From NCBI RefSeq assembly GCF_032884065.1, contig NC_088871.1, positions 14,926,374-14,990,373 of the forward strand: a DNA stretch of 64,000 bases, written 5' to 3'. Within the stretch, counting starts at the first letter, position 1. Every line of letters starts with the position of its first letter. Origin of the DNA: Artemia franciscana. Its lineage: Eukaryota; Arthropoda; Branchiopoda; Anostraca; Artemiidae. Under the pieces are notes generated by a model that was given only the letters and a program-made list of their open reading frames with translations, was not told the origin of the DNA and searched no databases. The position numbers and the translations under genes were made by a program. Shown here piece by piece: positions 1 through 12,552 of this stretch.

Positions 1-865
1 TCTTTGGAGGTGTGCGTAAGTATCCAATTGGAAACATTTTGAATTAGTCAAGTAACAATTTCTCTTTCATTCTAAGTGCTTTGAACTGAATAGATATTCC
101 AACTGAGAGATTATATCCTTGTCTCTCAAATTTTCTAACATCTGCGCAGTCGTGAATGACAGCTAGAGGGTTGTATTATGAATGAGGTATTCTTTCAAGA
201 AATCTACGCCAAATGAGAAGAACACTGATACAAGAGGACGCATAAAAAGCTGAACAAAGCCAGGAGATTCAAACAGGCGTAATTTTCTATAGGGCTGTGG
301 GAGCAACTGCCGTCATACCTGTTTCCCCCCCCCCACCATTGAAATTTAGCGTCTTCAAAAATATTGTCAAAATTTAGATAGGCCTACATAATTCAAGCAT
401 CCACAGAAAAATATCAGTTTTCTTTAGTATGCATTTGCTTTAATGGTAGTAAATGGATCATTTTTCATTTATTACTAGCATTTTCATGTGACTTGGGAAA
501 AATAGCCCCAACTTTACCCCCCCCCCCAAGGATTTTGACGAAACTAAACTATTGGAGTCAAATATATGTCTTGGAATAAATACTTAAACCTTAAAGAGTC
601 ATGTGCATTGCCAAATATTTCGGCCTCATTTTTATATTTCGGCTACATTTTATAGTTTTTATCTTAATTTGCATTTTTTGTTCACTCAATGCATTATGTG
701 CAGATTTAATTAAAAATGATCCGGTATTGTGAAAGCCAATAGTTAATAACATTCGATTTGTTTCAGAAATACTCTTTAGTTTAGCAGCAAAAAAAAGCGA
801 GAATCATACTAAATCTAAAAACATGCTCCTGAATTGTTTTATTCTGAATGAAATTAAAAAGAAAA
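1..865. other. AT-rich non-coding sequence
   Basis: No open frame or repeat I can support. It contains two poly-C runs (about 325-334 and 517-527), which recur in several repeat-derived stretches of this window. Confidence 0.5.
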
Positions 866-1187
866 AAAAAGTTTTTTCGACTGAAAGTAACGAGCGACAT
901 TAAAACTTAAAGCGAACAGAAATTACTTCGTATACGAAAAGGGTTGTTACTTCCTCAACACCCCGCTCTTTACACTAAAGTTTAACTCTCTCAAAACTCT
1001 GCTTTTTAAAACAATAAAAAAACTTTAGCGTAAAGACTGGGGCGTTGAGGAAGGAACAACCCTTTTGTCAGCACAAAATCTAGTTCTTTTGATATATCTA
1101 TTAGTATCAAAATTCCGTTTTAGAGTTTAGGTTCCTATTGAGCCGGGTCGCTCCTTACTACAGTTCGTTACCACGAACTGTTTGATG
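866..1187 (-). repeat. Foldback dispersed repeat, copy a
   Basis: This is the first of at least six copies of one family. A hairpin core has arms at 941-983 and 1020-1072, built on GCTCTTTAC..TAAAGTTT and its complement. The core is followed by a stretch ending in the palindrome AGTTCGTTACCACGAACT at about 1163-1180. Relatives lie at 2369, 3295, 6730, 40055 (-) and 43784. No coding capacity is seen. Long inverted arms without a transposase suggest a non-autonomous foldback element or MITE; this is inference. Confidence 0.7.
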
Positions 1188-2368
1188 CCATGTTTAACGT
1201 TTGTTTTTCAGTGCTTGTTGAACTTCTTTCAAGTTATGATGCTAGGACTGATAATTATATAAATATATATATATTTTTAATGGTCACGTATTTTTTGGTA
1301 ATTCTTACAGATACGCCTTTTATTTTGATTAGCTGATTATAATTCTTATATATAGAGCTAAAATATGTTTTAACGTCGTTCCTTAATTCAGTTGAATAAA
1401 ACTTGTGTATTTATTGAATTTCTGATCGTTTTTGAATAATACCATGATATCCGTGATATACGAAATGGTGTGAACGATTTTTAAAGGCTGTGTGGCAGAA
1501 CAAATTCGTCATGAAGTAATAAACAAAATTACTTTTAAAAATGCCGTAACCTTAACGAAACTCGTCTACTGCTCGTCAAACACGCCGAGAAAAAACTACG
1601 CACCGCTAATGGGTCTGTCGTTGCCAGCAGACTCATCTTAATGTAATTTGCAATCTTATAGCGAACTTTCCAGAAAATTAATAAAGCTTGGATTAATTAG
1701 TATGTTGCCTCATGTCTTTTAAGGTACATTTGTTATTGCTTGAATAAAGAACTGAATTTTTTCAATATTTTTTTAAGAAGAGAAATTTGCAAGGTTTCGG
1801 AAAGTCCTAACAGATTCAACCTTTTGGCATTATTGCACAATTCCCACTCTTCAGAAATAAGAACAGTACAAAATTTTGAAAACTACTTAACAGATCCCAT
1901 AGCACTTATATATAATAATATATTATGCTATATACTTATAATATTCCTCAAGGTATACCACTAAACTTTACCCCCAACCCTGAATTGTCAAATGTGTACC
2001 TCAAATCCCAAATTCGCACTCAATTTCCCGTGGATAGATAGATAAATAGACAAGTGTATTTCAAAAGCCAATGGGCTATATACATACAAAATTATGAATA
2101 AATTACAAACAAGCAAGGAAATTGAACATCAGTATGAATTACAAACGCACACAAAAACAGAATACGACCCAAAAATGCCTAATCTAACAAAAAAAGAAAT
2201 TTATCATATAAAGCTTTTTCTTCTTGATAGGGATTTATCTATATACACTCCCACTCGAAATACTGTGGTTGGTTTACTATTTTGCAGAATACCCGGAAGT
2301 ACCAAATTAATCCCATGCAAAAAATTTCCCGTAAATCCAAGAGCACCGGGCATTTTGGAGAAAATGAT
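1188..2368. other. AT-rich non-coding sequence
   Basis: Only short open frames occur. The frame opening at 2094 runs into the next repeat copy and shows no recognisable domain, so I do not call it a gene. A TA-rich microsatellite-like patch lies near 1257-1275. Confidence 0.45.
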
Positions 2369-2820
2369 CAAACAGTTCGTGGTAACGAACTGCAGTAAGG
2401 AGCGACCCGGCTCAATAGTAAACGAAACTCTAAAAAACGCAATTTTGATGCTAAAAGATACATCAAAAGTATCGGATTTTCATGCTGATTTTAAATATAT
2501 AAGTTTCATCAAAAATCTATGTCATCAAAAGTTACGAGCCTGAGAATATTTGCCTTATTTTGGCAAATAGGGGAAAACACCCCCTAAAAGTCATAGAATC
2601 TTAACGATGGGTTGTCCCCTCTGCAATCCTTTGCTCTTTATGCTAAACTTTGACTCTTTTCCACAATTCTACTTTTTAAAATCATTAAAAACTTTAACGT
2701 AAAGAGCGAGGGATTGCGGAGGGGACAACCCATTTCATATTCGGAGCAATTTCTGTTCGTTATAAGTTTTAATGTCACTTCTTACTTTCAGTTAAAAAAA
2801 CTAGTTTTTTTTATTTAATC
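2369..2820 (+). repeat. Foldback dispersed repeat, copy b
   Basis: Starts with AGTTCGTGGTAACGAACT, then a segment containing GGAGCGACCCGGCTCAATAG, then the hairpin core with arms at 2607-2652 and 2688-2733. It ends in the shared motif CTTACTTTCAGTT. Same family as 866-1187, in the opposite orientation. Confidence 0.75.
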
Positions 2821-3294
2821 CAAGTCTTAATCCTCATCTATACAAAATATATTCTCTCTCTTTTATTTGAATTGATTTCAAAGCAAACGTGTAAAACAAC
2901 CCTAGTAAGTGAGTAGAAAATTCATTGAGTCTACACATTTTGGAGTATGCATTTGGCCATTAGGAGGGGGATGAAAAACCCTAGTCACACGCTTAAGGGA
3001 TTGACATAAGTAATAAGCATTTCAGAATTTTCAGAATTAATGAGCATGACATAAGTAATAAGCCGAAATAAAAGCATTACAGAATTTTTCGAAGTAGTTT
3101 TCAGAGGTTTGGAGTATTTTCTTCAGAATAGTGGGTTGCTATACTGATACCATATGCAGCTACAGCTTAAAACATATCAATAAGTTTTTCTAACAGCATT
3201 AAAGTTTCGTAAGGAACCTCACTTTTCCAATAAATTTTTATTCTTTTTCAGTGGCAAATTGTTTAAAAAATTGCTATTATTTGAACCAAATAAT
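2821..3294. other. Non-coding spacer between repeat copies
   Basis: AT-rich. A short local duplication of a segment containing GACATAAGTAATAAG lies around 3003-3065. No gene seen. Confidence 0.4.
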
Positions 3295-3890
3295 TAAACA
3301 GTTCATGGTAACGAATTGTAAATAAGGAGCGACTCGCACCAATTGTAGCTCTAACTCTAAAAAATACTGAATTTTCATAACAATAATCTCCTCACAAATT
3401 TTTTTTTTGCCTATTCCAGATCTAAAAAAAAAATATTAAATTTAATGTAGCCCATCAAAAGTTGTAAGCTATAAGCTACACAAAGGGGTATAGGCTATGC
3501 AATTTGCCCATTGTTCACATGCAATATTTGTTACTGAGAAATATAGATCTTTTTTTGGGGGGGGGATAGTTTTCCGAGGTACGGAAACATTAAACATGGG
3601 GGAACAGAAATTATTCCATATATGAGAGGGCTCCCTCTTCGTCGACGCTCGCTTGTTGCGTTGAAATTTGACTTTTTGTCACAATTCCTTAAGAAAGACT
3701 GCTCAAACATAAAGAGTCGTTCAACCTAAATGAGAAGTATTTTCAACAACTTAAAAGACTTTAGTATAAAGAGTGAGGACGGATGAATTAACAGCACCCC
3801 TCATATACAGAATAATTTCCGTTTGCTTTATTTTTCAAAGTTGCTCCTTAATTTCAACTGAAAAAGAGTTTTTTTTTATAAAATGAGTCA
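3295..3890 (+). repeat. Foldback dispersed repeat, copy c (diverged)
   Basis: The terminal palindrome (about 3299-3316) is mutated relative to copy b. The rest follows the family: a GGAGCGACTCG motif, GCCCATCAAAAGTT, a degraded hairpin core at about 3630-3800, and an end near TTTCAACTGAAAAA. It is the most diverged of the longer copies. Confidence 0.65.
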
Positions 3891-4715
3891 CAAGCATTGG
3901 TTTTCCCAGGAATCACCATGTGCCCTTTTGAGAGAAAATACGTTTGAATATCCAACATCAAAATACTCTTAACTCCAGCGGCTTCACAACCTGTCCCAAG
4001 CACTGCTATGTGGCAGGCATTTATATATTCATTTTGAATGAAGTTTTTATATATTCATTTTGAATGAAGTTTTTCTTTTAACCGAGGGAGGGAAACTAGA
4101 GAATCAGCAAGGTCTATTGTACAATGGAATCAAGGAATCAACAGGGAATCAGCTGTACAAGGGAATCAGCAGGTCAATTTATATCATCCTCAACTTCTTG
4201 CATTTTCATGTAACTTTTGGCATACTTGTTAATGTCTCACAATATTTCTTCCAAGAGAGCCATTAGCGAAGCGTAGCTCCAGCACTTTATTGCGGGGGAG
4301 GGGATACCTATCTGAGTAACGGACACGGGCTATTCCTCAGGGGAAACCATTGACAGTTCTGGGCATTTCAATTTGTTTATACTTACAGTGATTATCAATT
4401 ATAACTGCATAAGTTTTATACTAAGTAAGTAACTTACTACCAACTACGACCTCTGCTTAATTTCAATAAGGATAAACCTAAAAAACTGCAAAGGGACTAT
4501 GCCTAAAAATACCAGATCACTTATTTCAAATATGCATTCTTAAAATTTCTGCTCCCAGGGTGAGTGCCACTCAACTCCCTCCCATAAAACCATTTATGGA
4601 ACAAGGGACAAGAAGAACTTGCGAAAAACACAAGCCTAAATGATTTTTACAAACATCTGAAAATTCTCATGATTTAGTTCTGAATTTTCTCCTGTTAATC
4701 AAACGGAATATAAAG
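3891..4715. other. Non-coding sequence with a 26-bp tandem duplication
   Basis: The unit beginning TTATATATTCATTTTGAATG is present twice head to tail at 4021-4046 and 4047-4072. No supported gene in this stretch. Confidence 0.5.
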
Positions 4716-6342
4716 ACTCTTTGTTGAAAGGAGTCACGACAACTATGAGCCAAAACTGCGGCTGGATCATCAATTGGGTCGCGTTTGTTAATTAATTTGG
4801 TTAAAATTGAGCTGATTTTACTATTAAGATTGTTTTCACTTTCTATTGTTGTGCTAATAAAAAAGGAGGTAGAAGGAAACAAAAATGCCTTTTCAATACC
4901 TTCTTCTTCTTGTTACACTTTCCGTTTTTTTCTTGTTCTTTTTTTCAAATTAGTTTTGAACCAAAGAAAGAAAATAAGGAGCTCTACCCTTTATTGGTTT
5001 TATTAGCCAGTTATAACCAAATAAGATTGACAAAAATTATACTTGTAATAAGGTTAAAAAATACATCAAAGTTCAAATCTGATCAAAACTGGTTTTTACG
5101 AAAGAGGTTAAGGAAATCTCTGGAGGAGGAGGCTGTTGAAAGAAATCACGACAACTATGAGCCAATGCTGCGGCTGGATCATCAATTGGGTCATGTTTGT
5201 TAATTAATTTGGTTAAAATTGAGCTGATTTTACTATTAAGATTGTTTTCACTTTCTATTGTTGTGCTAATAAAAAAGGAGGTAGAAGGAAACAAAAATCC
5301 CTTTTCAATACCTTCTTCTTCTTGTTACACTTTCCGTTTTTTTCTTGTTCTTTTTTTTCAAATTAGTTTTGAACCAAAGAAAGAAAATAAGGAGCTCTAC
5401 CCTTTATTGGTTTTATTAGCCAGTTGTAACCAAATAAGATTGACAAAAATTATACTTGTAATAAGGTTAAAAAATACATCAAAGTTCAAATCTGATCTAA
5501 ACTGGTTTTTACATAAGAGGCTAAGGAAACCTCTGGAGGAGGAGGTTGTTGAAAGAAATCACGACAACTATGAGTCAATACTGCGGCTGGATCATCAATT
5601 GGGTCGCGTTTGTTAATTAATTTGGTTAAAATTGAGCTGATTTTACTATTAAGATTGTTTTCACTTTCTATTGTTGTGCTAACAAAAAAGGAGGTAGAAG
5701 GAAACAAAAATCCCTTTTCAATACCTTCTTCTTCTTGTTACACTTTCCGTTTTTTTCTTGTTCTTTTTTTTCAAATTAGTTTTGAACCAAAGAAAGAAAA
5801 TAAGGAGCTCTACCCTTTATTGGTTTTATTAGCCAGTTATAACCAAATAAGATTGACAAAAATTATACTTGTAATAAGGTTAAAAAATACATCAAAGTTC
5901 AAATATGATCAAAACTGGTTTTTACGAAAGAGGTTAAGGAAACCTCTGGAGGAGGAGGTTGTTGAAAGAAATCACGACAACTATGAGCGAATACTGCGGC
6001 TGGATCATCAATTGGGTCGCGTTTGTTAATTAATTTGGTTAAAATTGAGCTGATTTTACTATTAAGATTTTTCACTTTCTATTATTGTGCTAATAAAAAA
6101 GGAGGTAGAAGGGAACAAAAATCCCTTTTCAATACCTTCTTCTTCTTGTTACACTTTCCGTTTTTTTTTTGTTCTTTTTTTTCAAATTAGTTTTGAACCA
6201 AAGAAAGAAAATAATTTTATTGGTTTTATTAGCCAGTTATAACCAAATAAGATTGACAAAAATTATACTTGTAATAAGGTTAAAAAATACATCAAAGTTG
6301 AAATCTGATCAAAACTGGTTTTTACGAAAGAGGTTAAGGAAC
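4716..6342. repeat. Tandem array of a 413-bp unit, about four copies
   Basis: The same unit starts about every 412-413 bases; marker positions are 4785, 5197, 5610 and 6023. The last copy has lost short internal segments and the first has a diverged left side. Copies are nearly identical, so open frames recur in several frames. The most protein-like one is on the - strand: each copy has a pyrimidine-rich stretch ending TTTTTTGTTAG or TTATTAG, then about 65 codons including the motif DPIDDPAA and a PPPP run, then a stop. That looks like a splice acceptor plus a terminal exon. Differences between copies often change the amino acid, so I do not see evidence that the frame is maintained. Confidence 0.8.
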
Positions 6343-6729
6343 CAAAAGTTTGGCCATTGTACGTCGCTGAGCCTATGAACCCACTTATTCTGAATTAATA
6401 ATTACAGAATATGTAGCGGCCGATCCTGGCTGCCAGAGCTGTCCCAAACCTGGGACCAGATGGTCATCCACTCTTCCACCTAATGGAGAGGGGAGGGGGG
6501 CATACAAAGTGATTAAAAAGTAAAGGTTGCCGGTTCTTTCACTTAGTCTTCAATAGCACATTTTTCTTCAAGTGATAACGAATAAAAAGATACTATTTAT
6601 CAACGTTGTTATTAGGTTAAATTTAAAAACATTACAGAATACATAAATAAACATTACACACGCATCCAACGAACATAAATTAAGTGGTAGGCTTAGCTTT
6701 TACTAAGGCTATCAGCAAGTGCACCATAA
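6343..6729. other. Non-coding sequence
   Basis: No gene or repeat supported. A short GC-richer patch lies near 6415-6500. Confidence 0.4.
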
Positions 6730-6985
6730 ACAACACCCCGCTCTTTACGTTAAAGTTTAAGTTTTGTCCCGACAATTTAAAAACAACTCCTGAAATACAA
6801 GATAGCTTAATTAGAACAATAAATGACTTTTTTTTAAATGTCGAAAAACTTTAGCGTGAAGAGCGGGATTTTGAGGAGGGGGCAAGCCCAGTCGTTTACG
6901 TAATAGTTTCTGTTCGTTTTAAATTTAAATTTTGCTCCTTACTTTCAGTTGAAAAACTATTCTTCTTTTTTTTTTGTCTTCCAAA
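6730..6985 (+). repeat. Foldback dispersed repeat, partial copy d
   Basis: Only the hairpin core and one flank remain. ACCCCGCTCTTTACG is at about 6736-6750 and its complement, around AAAAACTTTAGCGTGAAGAG, lies near 6845-6865. The copy ends with CTTACTTTCAGTTG. The loop is longer than in copies a and b. Confidence 0.6.
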
Positions 6986-7179
6986 ACCAATAAAGATAGA
7001 GGAATCAAAATTTGTTCGAATATAAACACACAACACATTGAAGATCTGAAATTGGTTTCAACTTTACCAGTAGCAGCTGACAAGTCTTGTTACATATATG
7101 ACACAGAAAATTTTTTACCTTTTGTAAGATTTTTCTCATTCAGGCCCTAAAAAAGAACTTTTATGGTTGTTACCTCTCA

Positions 7180-8330
7180 ACGGTCAGACACTTGAGAAGA
7201 TATCGCAAGTGCTTTAATTGATTTTAATGATAAGTATCATATCCCTTTTGACAAAATTGTGTTGATTTCGACACATGGGGCGTTATAAAACGGTTTGTTG
7301 CTATTATGAAAAAGAATTAATCATGAAATGCTTGATTATCATTGCATCATTCATCAAGCAGCGCTTCATGCCTAGACAGTTTCAGAAGAAATTTCTAAAG
7401 CTATGGAATTAGTGATGATCATTGTCAAATCCATTTTAGCTAAAACTCTTAATTGTCGTCAATTCAAATAATGTTTATCTGAAATGGAGATTGAGAACGC
7501 CGATCTTCTGGTTCATAACAATGTACGTTGATTATCAAGAAGGGATGTTTTAAAATGTGTTGCGTCTCTTCTTCCAGAATTTAAATCATTTCTCCTTTGA
7601 GAGAGTTCATTATCCAGGACTAACAAATGACCAATGGATCCAAAATTTATGTCGGGGTAGATATTACGTATCATTTAAATCAGCTTGATCGTAAACTGCA
7701 AAGGAAAGGAAACTTCTTTTTTTTATTTTGAAAGAAGCAACAACATTAAAAGAAATATCCACTTTTTCTTAGGATTTTCAAAGGGAAACATTGTTTTGCC
7801 TTCCAAGTCTGCTGAACCGTCATAAGAATAATAATTCCTCTATTGATAAACACATAAACTCAAACAATGAACAATAAAACAGCCTTTTCAAATATGTGGG
7901 AAGCATTTTTCATCCGTTTTCAGGAATTTAAATTAAGCAGAGCAAATTTAGTATTTGTCAAAACTCCTCTTAATACTACGGTAACCGTGTTTAAATTTCC
8001 TTCTTTAGAAATTGACATTGACAGTTTTGAAATACAGTTGCTGGATTTAAAAAACAAGGAGATATGCTACTCTAAATTTGACCGTCATTGTGTTGAACTG
8101 GAAATATTGGAATAAAGTAAATGTGAATTTAGTTCACAATACAAACGGTCTCCTTTGAATGAACTAGAGAAGGAATATGAATAGTTTCAACAGTTAGAAC
8201 AGCATTCCTTACTCTTACGATTAACTGAAATAGTTTTTGTCTTATGTTCTTTCGTTTTTGGCTCTGCATGTATATGCGAAACATAATTTTTCAAGTATAA
8301 ATTGTATCAAAAGTACGCTGAGAATTGAAT
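7180..8330 (+). pseudogene. Decayed hAT-family transposase (ZBED/GTF2IRD2-like)
   Basis: Successive pieces in all three + frames match the order of a hAT transposase of the ZBED5/GTF2IRD2/FAM200 type. A region like FVAIMKKE precedes a cysteine-histidine stretch. Then come segments resembling NSILAKTLN and LHNNVRWLSRG (about 7430-7540), YHLNQL with KLQ (about 7670-7700), and a longer open piece at 7867-8115 with IDSFEIQLLDLK. The C-terminal dimerisation part has FGSACICET (about 8255-8280). Several frameshifts and stops separate these pieces, so no full protein can be made. I see no terminal repeats or 8-bp target duplication. The family call rests on memory of these motifs; it is clearly a DNA-transposon fossil and not a host gene. 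Confidence 0.75.
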
Positions 8331-11300
8331 TCAATTTATTGAAAAAGAAACAAATAAGAAATATATTTCTTATTTGAGCAAAATCCACAGTACTCCGCCC
8401 ACAAAACACCACACCCTTCAGCTTTGTCTCCCTCGTAAGGATCTTTGGTCAGGAAAAAACAGGGGAGAAACGAAACAAAAACAAACAAATACATCTATCA
8501 TTTTTTAAGATAGCACACTCACATCACCAACCTGTATCCCCCCTGCCCCCAAAAAAGCTAAACAGAGAAGAGGTACATGAATCCACCTTTACAAGTAAAC
8601 AACAGACCCGATGTGGACGCATCAGTTCCTCGGAAAATTTAGTTATTGGCAAGAAATTCTCTAATATACTTTTTGGAAATCCCAGACGAGTGGCAGCCCT
8701 CTGTAGACTCCAGTAGAGTGTTCCAAATCTTGCTACAAGCTATCAGAGGGTTCAAGTCAGACCGTATTGACGGAGTAAAATGTATCTGTAAATTGTTCAT
8801 TTACATTTTTAAAATTCATTTATTTTGATTGCTATGGTAGTTTTGTTGTTGTTGTTTAATTATTATTATTATTTTTATTTTTGCATTTTAATTCTTTTCC
8901 TTTTTCCCCTTCCGTTTGGTTTAAGTGCTATTTTTTAATGTAAAATTTAATGTTAAATTAACATTAATGCTATGAGCCTTTGTGGGGGTCAGAAGTTTTG
9001 TAATTTTTCCCTGTTTTTTAAATATATTGATTGATTGATTAATTGTTGGAAGTACAAAAATAATGTCACATCAAAAATTTTGATAGAACAGAATATGATT
9101 TACTGGCTATTATTTCACAAAAGCTAGCATGAACACTTCAGAAAAATTCTGATACAACAGATGTTAGGGAATAAATATGAAAAAAAAGTTAAATCAATTG
9201 TTAAAATGAGAAACAAAATAGGGGACATAAGAGTTTTTGTACCTCTTGGTCGACATTTGGGGACACAAGTAAAATTGGGTACCTGAAGCTCCACGAGTAT
9301 TTGGGTCTTGCATTTGGAAGTATTGGGGGATTTTCTTTAGAGGGGGAAAGGAACGTCGATGAACGTCAGAACTAAGGCACTTGTGACCCAAATTCTGCAA
9401 TGGGATAATCAATTGAGAATACAAGGTTTCGTTTGGATCCCTTGAACACTGATTTGCAGTTATTTCTTTAAAGAGCGATAAAATAGACCTGCTGTCGCTT
9501 CAGAATATCTTCCTAGGACAAGTCTGTAGACCTGCATCTGTAAGTCTCATTTCCCAAAATAATCCCTTTTTCCAAGATAGCAAAAAGTAGATAAAGTTTA
9601 GGATTTGGAAGGGATCTAAGCAAATTTAGTATTAGATATATGTACAATAAATAGAGCCCTCCAAAGGAAATTCCGACATAATCAGCAAACTCGAAGTCTT
9701 TAGTCTAGGCTTACATCTGACCTTAATAATGAGGGTGGGGCTCTCTCGAAATAATTAATTATTATAGTCAAAGTTTTCCTTATTTTCATATTTTATTTAC
9801 TACAGGGAAACATATTACGCGCACCTTCATTTAACGCATAGATAAGTTACATTATGTAGTCATTTCACTCTAAAATTCAAATTATTTCACCGTAGAATGC
9901 AGCTGCTATAAAAGTGCCCCCTTTTTTGGAAATTGACAAGCAAATAATAATTTGTTCACCCTCTTTACCTAGTAGATGTTGCCCGTTTAAAATGGAATTA
10001 GTCAGAATTTAGCTCACCCCTCTAAGAAATCAGGAGTTTAGTGTAAATATAACATGCCTTTTCACATTATTTTACCCGAAGATTTAACTAGCTAAAGTCG
10101 TCAATTTTGGAGACGAAAGCTACCTTTTTCATATAAATATTTATATATTTATATAATTCCATAATCTCTTATGGAAGAAGCTTCAGTGCAAAAAGAAACC
10201 CAGTCCAAATGAGGGATGGGAACCCAGAGAGTTTTGGGCTGGGCAGGAGATATCTCCCCGTCCCAGGGTGCCTCAAGGGGAAGGAGCTGGAGTGGAGTAT
10301 GGACAAGCATTCTTGGCCAGTCACCCACCTTAAACAAAGAGTAGAAAGACAGATACAGCCAACCTCTCTCAAAATATGATCCCGGAAGTTTCTCCAGTAA
10401 AACAGCATCTTGAGGTAGAAAATAGAAGGGATAAAGCTTCTGGGGCACCGAAAAAAAAGAGAGGGCTTTGGTGAAGTAGCCAAATTGAAGTGGCTAAAAT
10501 GCCGTAGTAAATAATCCTTGGGGCTTAAACCTTTGTGCTGATGTATTGAAGGATATTAGGTTGCTGAAAATGTGAAGGTGGTATGATCATTTGCCTACCA
10601 ACTCGAAGCTAGTATGAGTGGTCTGACGAGAAGCAACCTTTGCAAGAACGTTTCTTTTTCTCAATTGAATTTAAGTCTTAATCAAACAAGCTTAAATATT
10701 CTTGGACAACGATAAAACCTGATAGGTCTTTGTACTCAGCTCTGTTGTCTAGCGGTGAAAAAGTAAGTAAAGGAAACAAATTTTTTTGGGGGATGACAAC
10801 AAGAAAAAACCCTGCAATTTGTAGTAGCAAATAGTAGTAACAATATGCACATAGTCCCTTCTCCTTGATTCAATATACCACTCCGCATACCCTGAAAGCT
10901 TCCTCTTAATACTCCAGGTGCTTCCTGGGACATTGCTAATGCAGTTTTTCGGTAATATAGTGGGGTTATGAGTAACAACTTTCAGAAAAATTTGCGGAAA
11001 AATCAAAACTAAATGAAAATAAACAATCTAAAAGACTTGATTTGAGTGCCAGGCTCAGAGTGAGGAGACTATTGCTCTAAAAGCGTTTCTGCTTTTTGGC
11101 TAAGATTCCAAATACTTATACAGCTATCCTGGATTCTAACTTGTCCTGGGATATTGATGGTAAGATATTTAAGGCATCAATTGCTATCTTAAAGAAGAGA
11201 AATATTGTTTAGTAGCGATTACAGCTTGAAGAAGTCAATTTTAAAGGGATGTGATTTATCTAGAGTTTTTGATTGTGCAGAAGAGAGCGGTAATGAGTAG

Positions 11301-11765
11301 AAAGAGCCGTATTGGTTCCGGCTGGCCTAGTGGCATTAAACTACTGGGGACAGGTAGCTCAGGTACCCGCATTTTCCACAATCAATAACAGCGTATTATT
11401 GTACATAATTGCACGTATTCATTGTTTGCTGACAGGACGAGAATAGTGCTTCCAGTGGCTAGTTTTTCTGAAGAAGAAGTCAAGGAGGTGAAAGGACTTT
11501 TTGTTAGTCCATATACCTCTTAATAATTTTTGGAACTGGGATCTGAATCCTGGTCGTTAAAAAGGTGTTATTTTTTGGAGTCAACAGATTATTGTTAAGT
11601 TAATTTAGCTCTTTACTTTTCTTTGAAATTTCTTTGAGGTAATATTTTTTTAAATCTTAAATATGATTAAGGCATCAAGTAGAAACTCTCAAATTTTTTT
11701 TTTTTAGAATGTTGAACTAAATCAAAAGACGCCAATGTATTATTCTATTAGGGCCTTCATTTTGC
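8331..11765. other. Non-coding sequence with fragments of dispersed repeats
   Basis: No supported gene. A segment around 9490-9600 (CTAGGACAAGTCTGTAGACC..CCAAGATAGC) belongs to a dispersed family seen again at 13090-13190, 18370-18490, 18950-19060 and 49310-49935. The 10150-10520 stretch is richer in GC than its surroundings and has overlapping short frames on the - strand without a recognisable domain. A segment at 11280-11385 is similar to 19795-19900 and may be a second short repeat family. Confidence 0.45.
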
Positions 11766-12090
11766 TTAGCCGTCCTGGCTATGTGGTTAGTATGCTGGCT
11801 AGAGAATTCTTTGTCGAAAGGGCACGGGTTCAATCCCAGGCATATCCAGTTATTTGTTTGGGATAGGGGTCAGTGGCGTGACTTTGTAAGCTCATCCAGG
11901 CTCGACCTTGTTCTAGATGGGCACCTGGAGAAATCTGGAAAAGGTAAGCTGGAAGGGTGTACGCAAGCACATGATGGTTGGCCTCCAGCCCCCCATCACA
12001 ATTCTTAGCTGAAAGGCCACAAAATGGATATCTGCACCACCGGTTTGGACCTTAAGGATCTGGTGCTGTCTCACTTGCTTACTTGCCTAT
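11766..12090 (+). mobile_element. tRNA-derived SINE
   Basis: The 5' part contains a good RNA polymerase III A-box-like stretch (TGGTTAGTATGCTGG, about 11782-11796) and an exact B-box consensus GGTTCAATCCC at about 11827-11837. This is followed by about 240 bases of unrelated body. This arrangement is the standard layout of a tRNA-derived SINE. The downstream body and the absence of a full cloverleaf argue against a working tRNA gene. The tail is not sharply defined. Confidence 0.7.
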
Positions 12091-12552
12091 TATTTCAATT
12101 TGTCCATGATAAGATATATTTTGTCCAAAACTTATATAGCAGGATTTTTATTTAGCTTTGAAACATAAATTTACCAGCTTTTTCAATTAAAATGCCTTAG
12201 AATGTTATCTTATACCCAAACCCAAATTGATTCTATAGGGCCTTCAATGGCACAAAAGTGAACTTTCAGCGTTTGGATCTTGTTAGAGCCCAGTAAGAAC
12301 TGCGGTTGATTTTGTGTAGTCAAATTTAACTACTATAGTAGAAGATGTGTATTCAGTTATTCACTCAGACTCGCAGAGAGATATTGGTAAAATATGATTG
12401 CAGAATTTAGCATAATCAAGCTCTCTTTTTTTATCTTATTGATTTATTGGCTTAAAGAAACTCTTTGTCGACAATACTGCCCAGGAAAATATAGAAACGT
12501 TTTCTTTAATAGCATATTTGAAAAAATTCTCACAGCTGGATTTTCTGTTAAA
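12091..12552 (+). promoter_or_regulatory. Upstream region and probable 5' UTR of ATPsynB
   Basis: Sequence just before the initiator codon of ATP synthase subunit b. Initiator-like TTCAGTT and CACTCAGAC motifs occur at about 12353-12372, a possible start-site zone. A splice-acceptor-like TTCTCACAG ends at about 12535, so part of this could also be intron before a 5' UTR exon. No clear TATA box at a convincing distance. The frame is open upstream to another ATG at 12394. Confidence 0.3.

Noticed and set aside
2369-2395. Helitron 3' end
   Set aside because: The palindrome resembles a Helitron terminal hairpin, but no CTRR end or TC start is seen, and long inverted arms are not expected in that group.
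2094-2543. 149-codon + strand open frame
   Set aside because: Its second half is foldback repeat copy b and the first half has no recognisable domain.
10149-10483. Overlapping - strand frames of about 100 codons
   Set aside because: Two frames are open at once over a GC-richer patch, with no domain, splice context or family match.
11782-11850. Possible tRNA gene
   Set aside because: A and B boxes are present but no cloverleaf or acceptor stem forms; it is better explained as a SINE head.
12394-12552. In-frame ATG upstream of the ATPsynB start
   Set aside because: It would add 53 residues with a hydrophobic stretch before a normal mitochondrial presequence.
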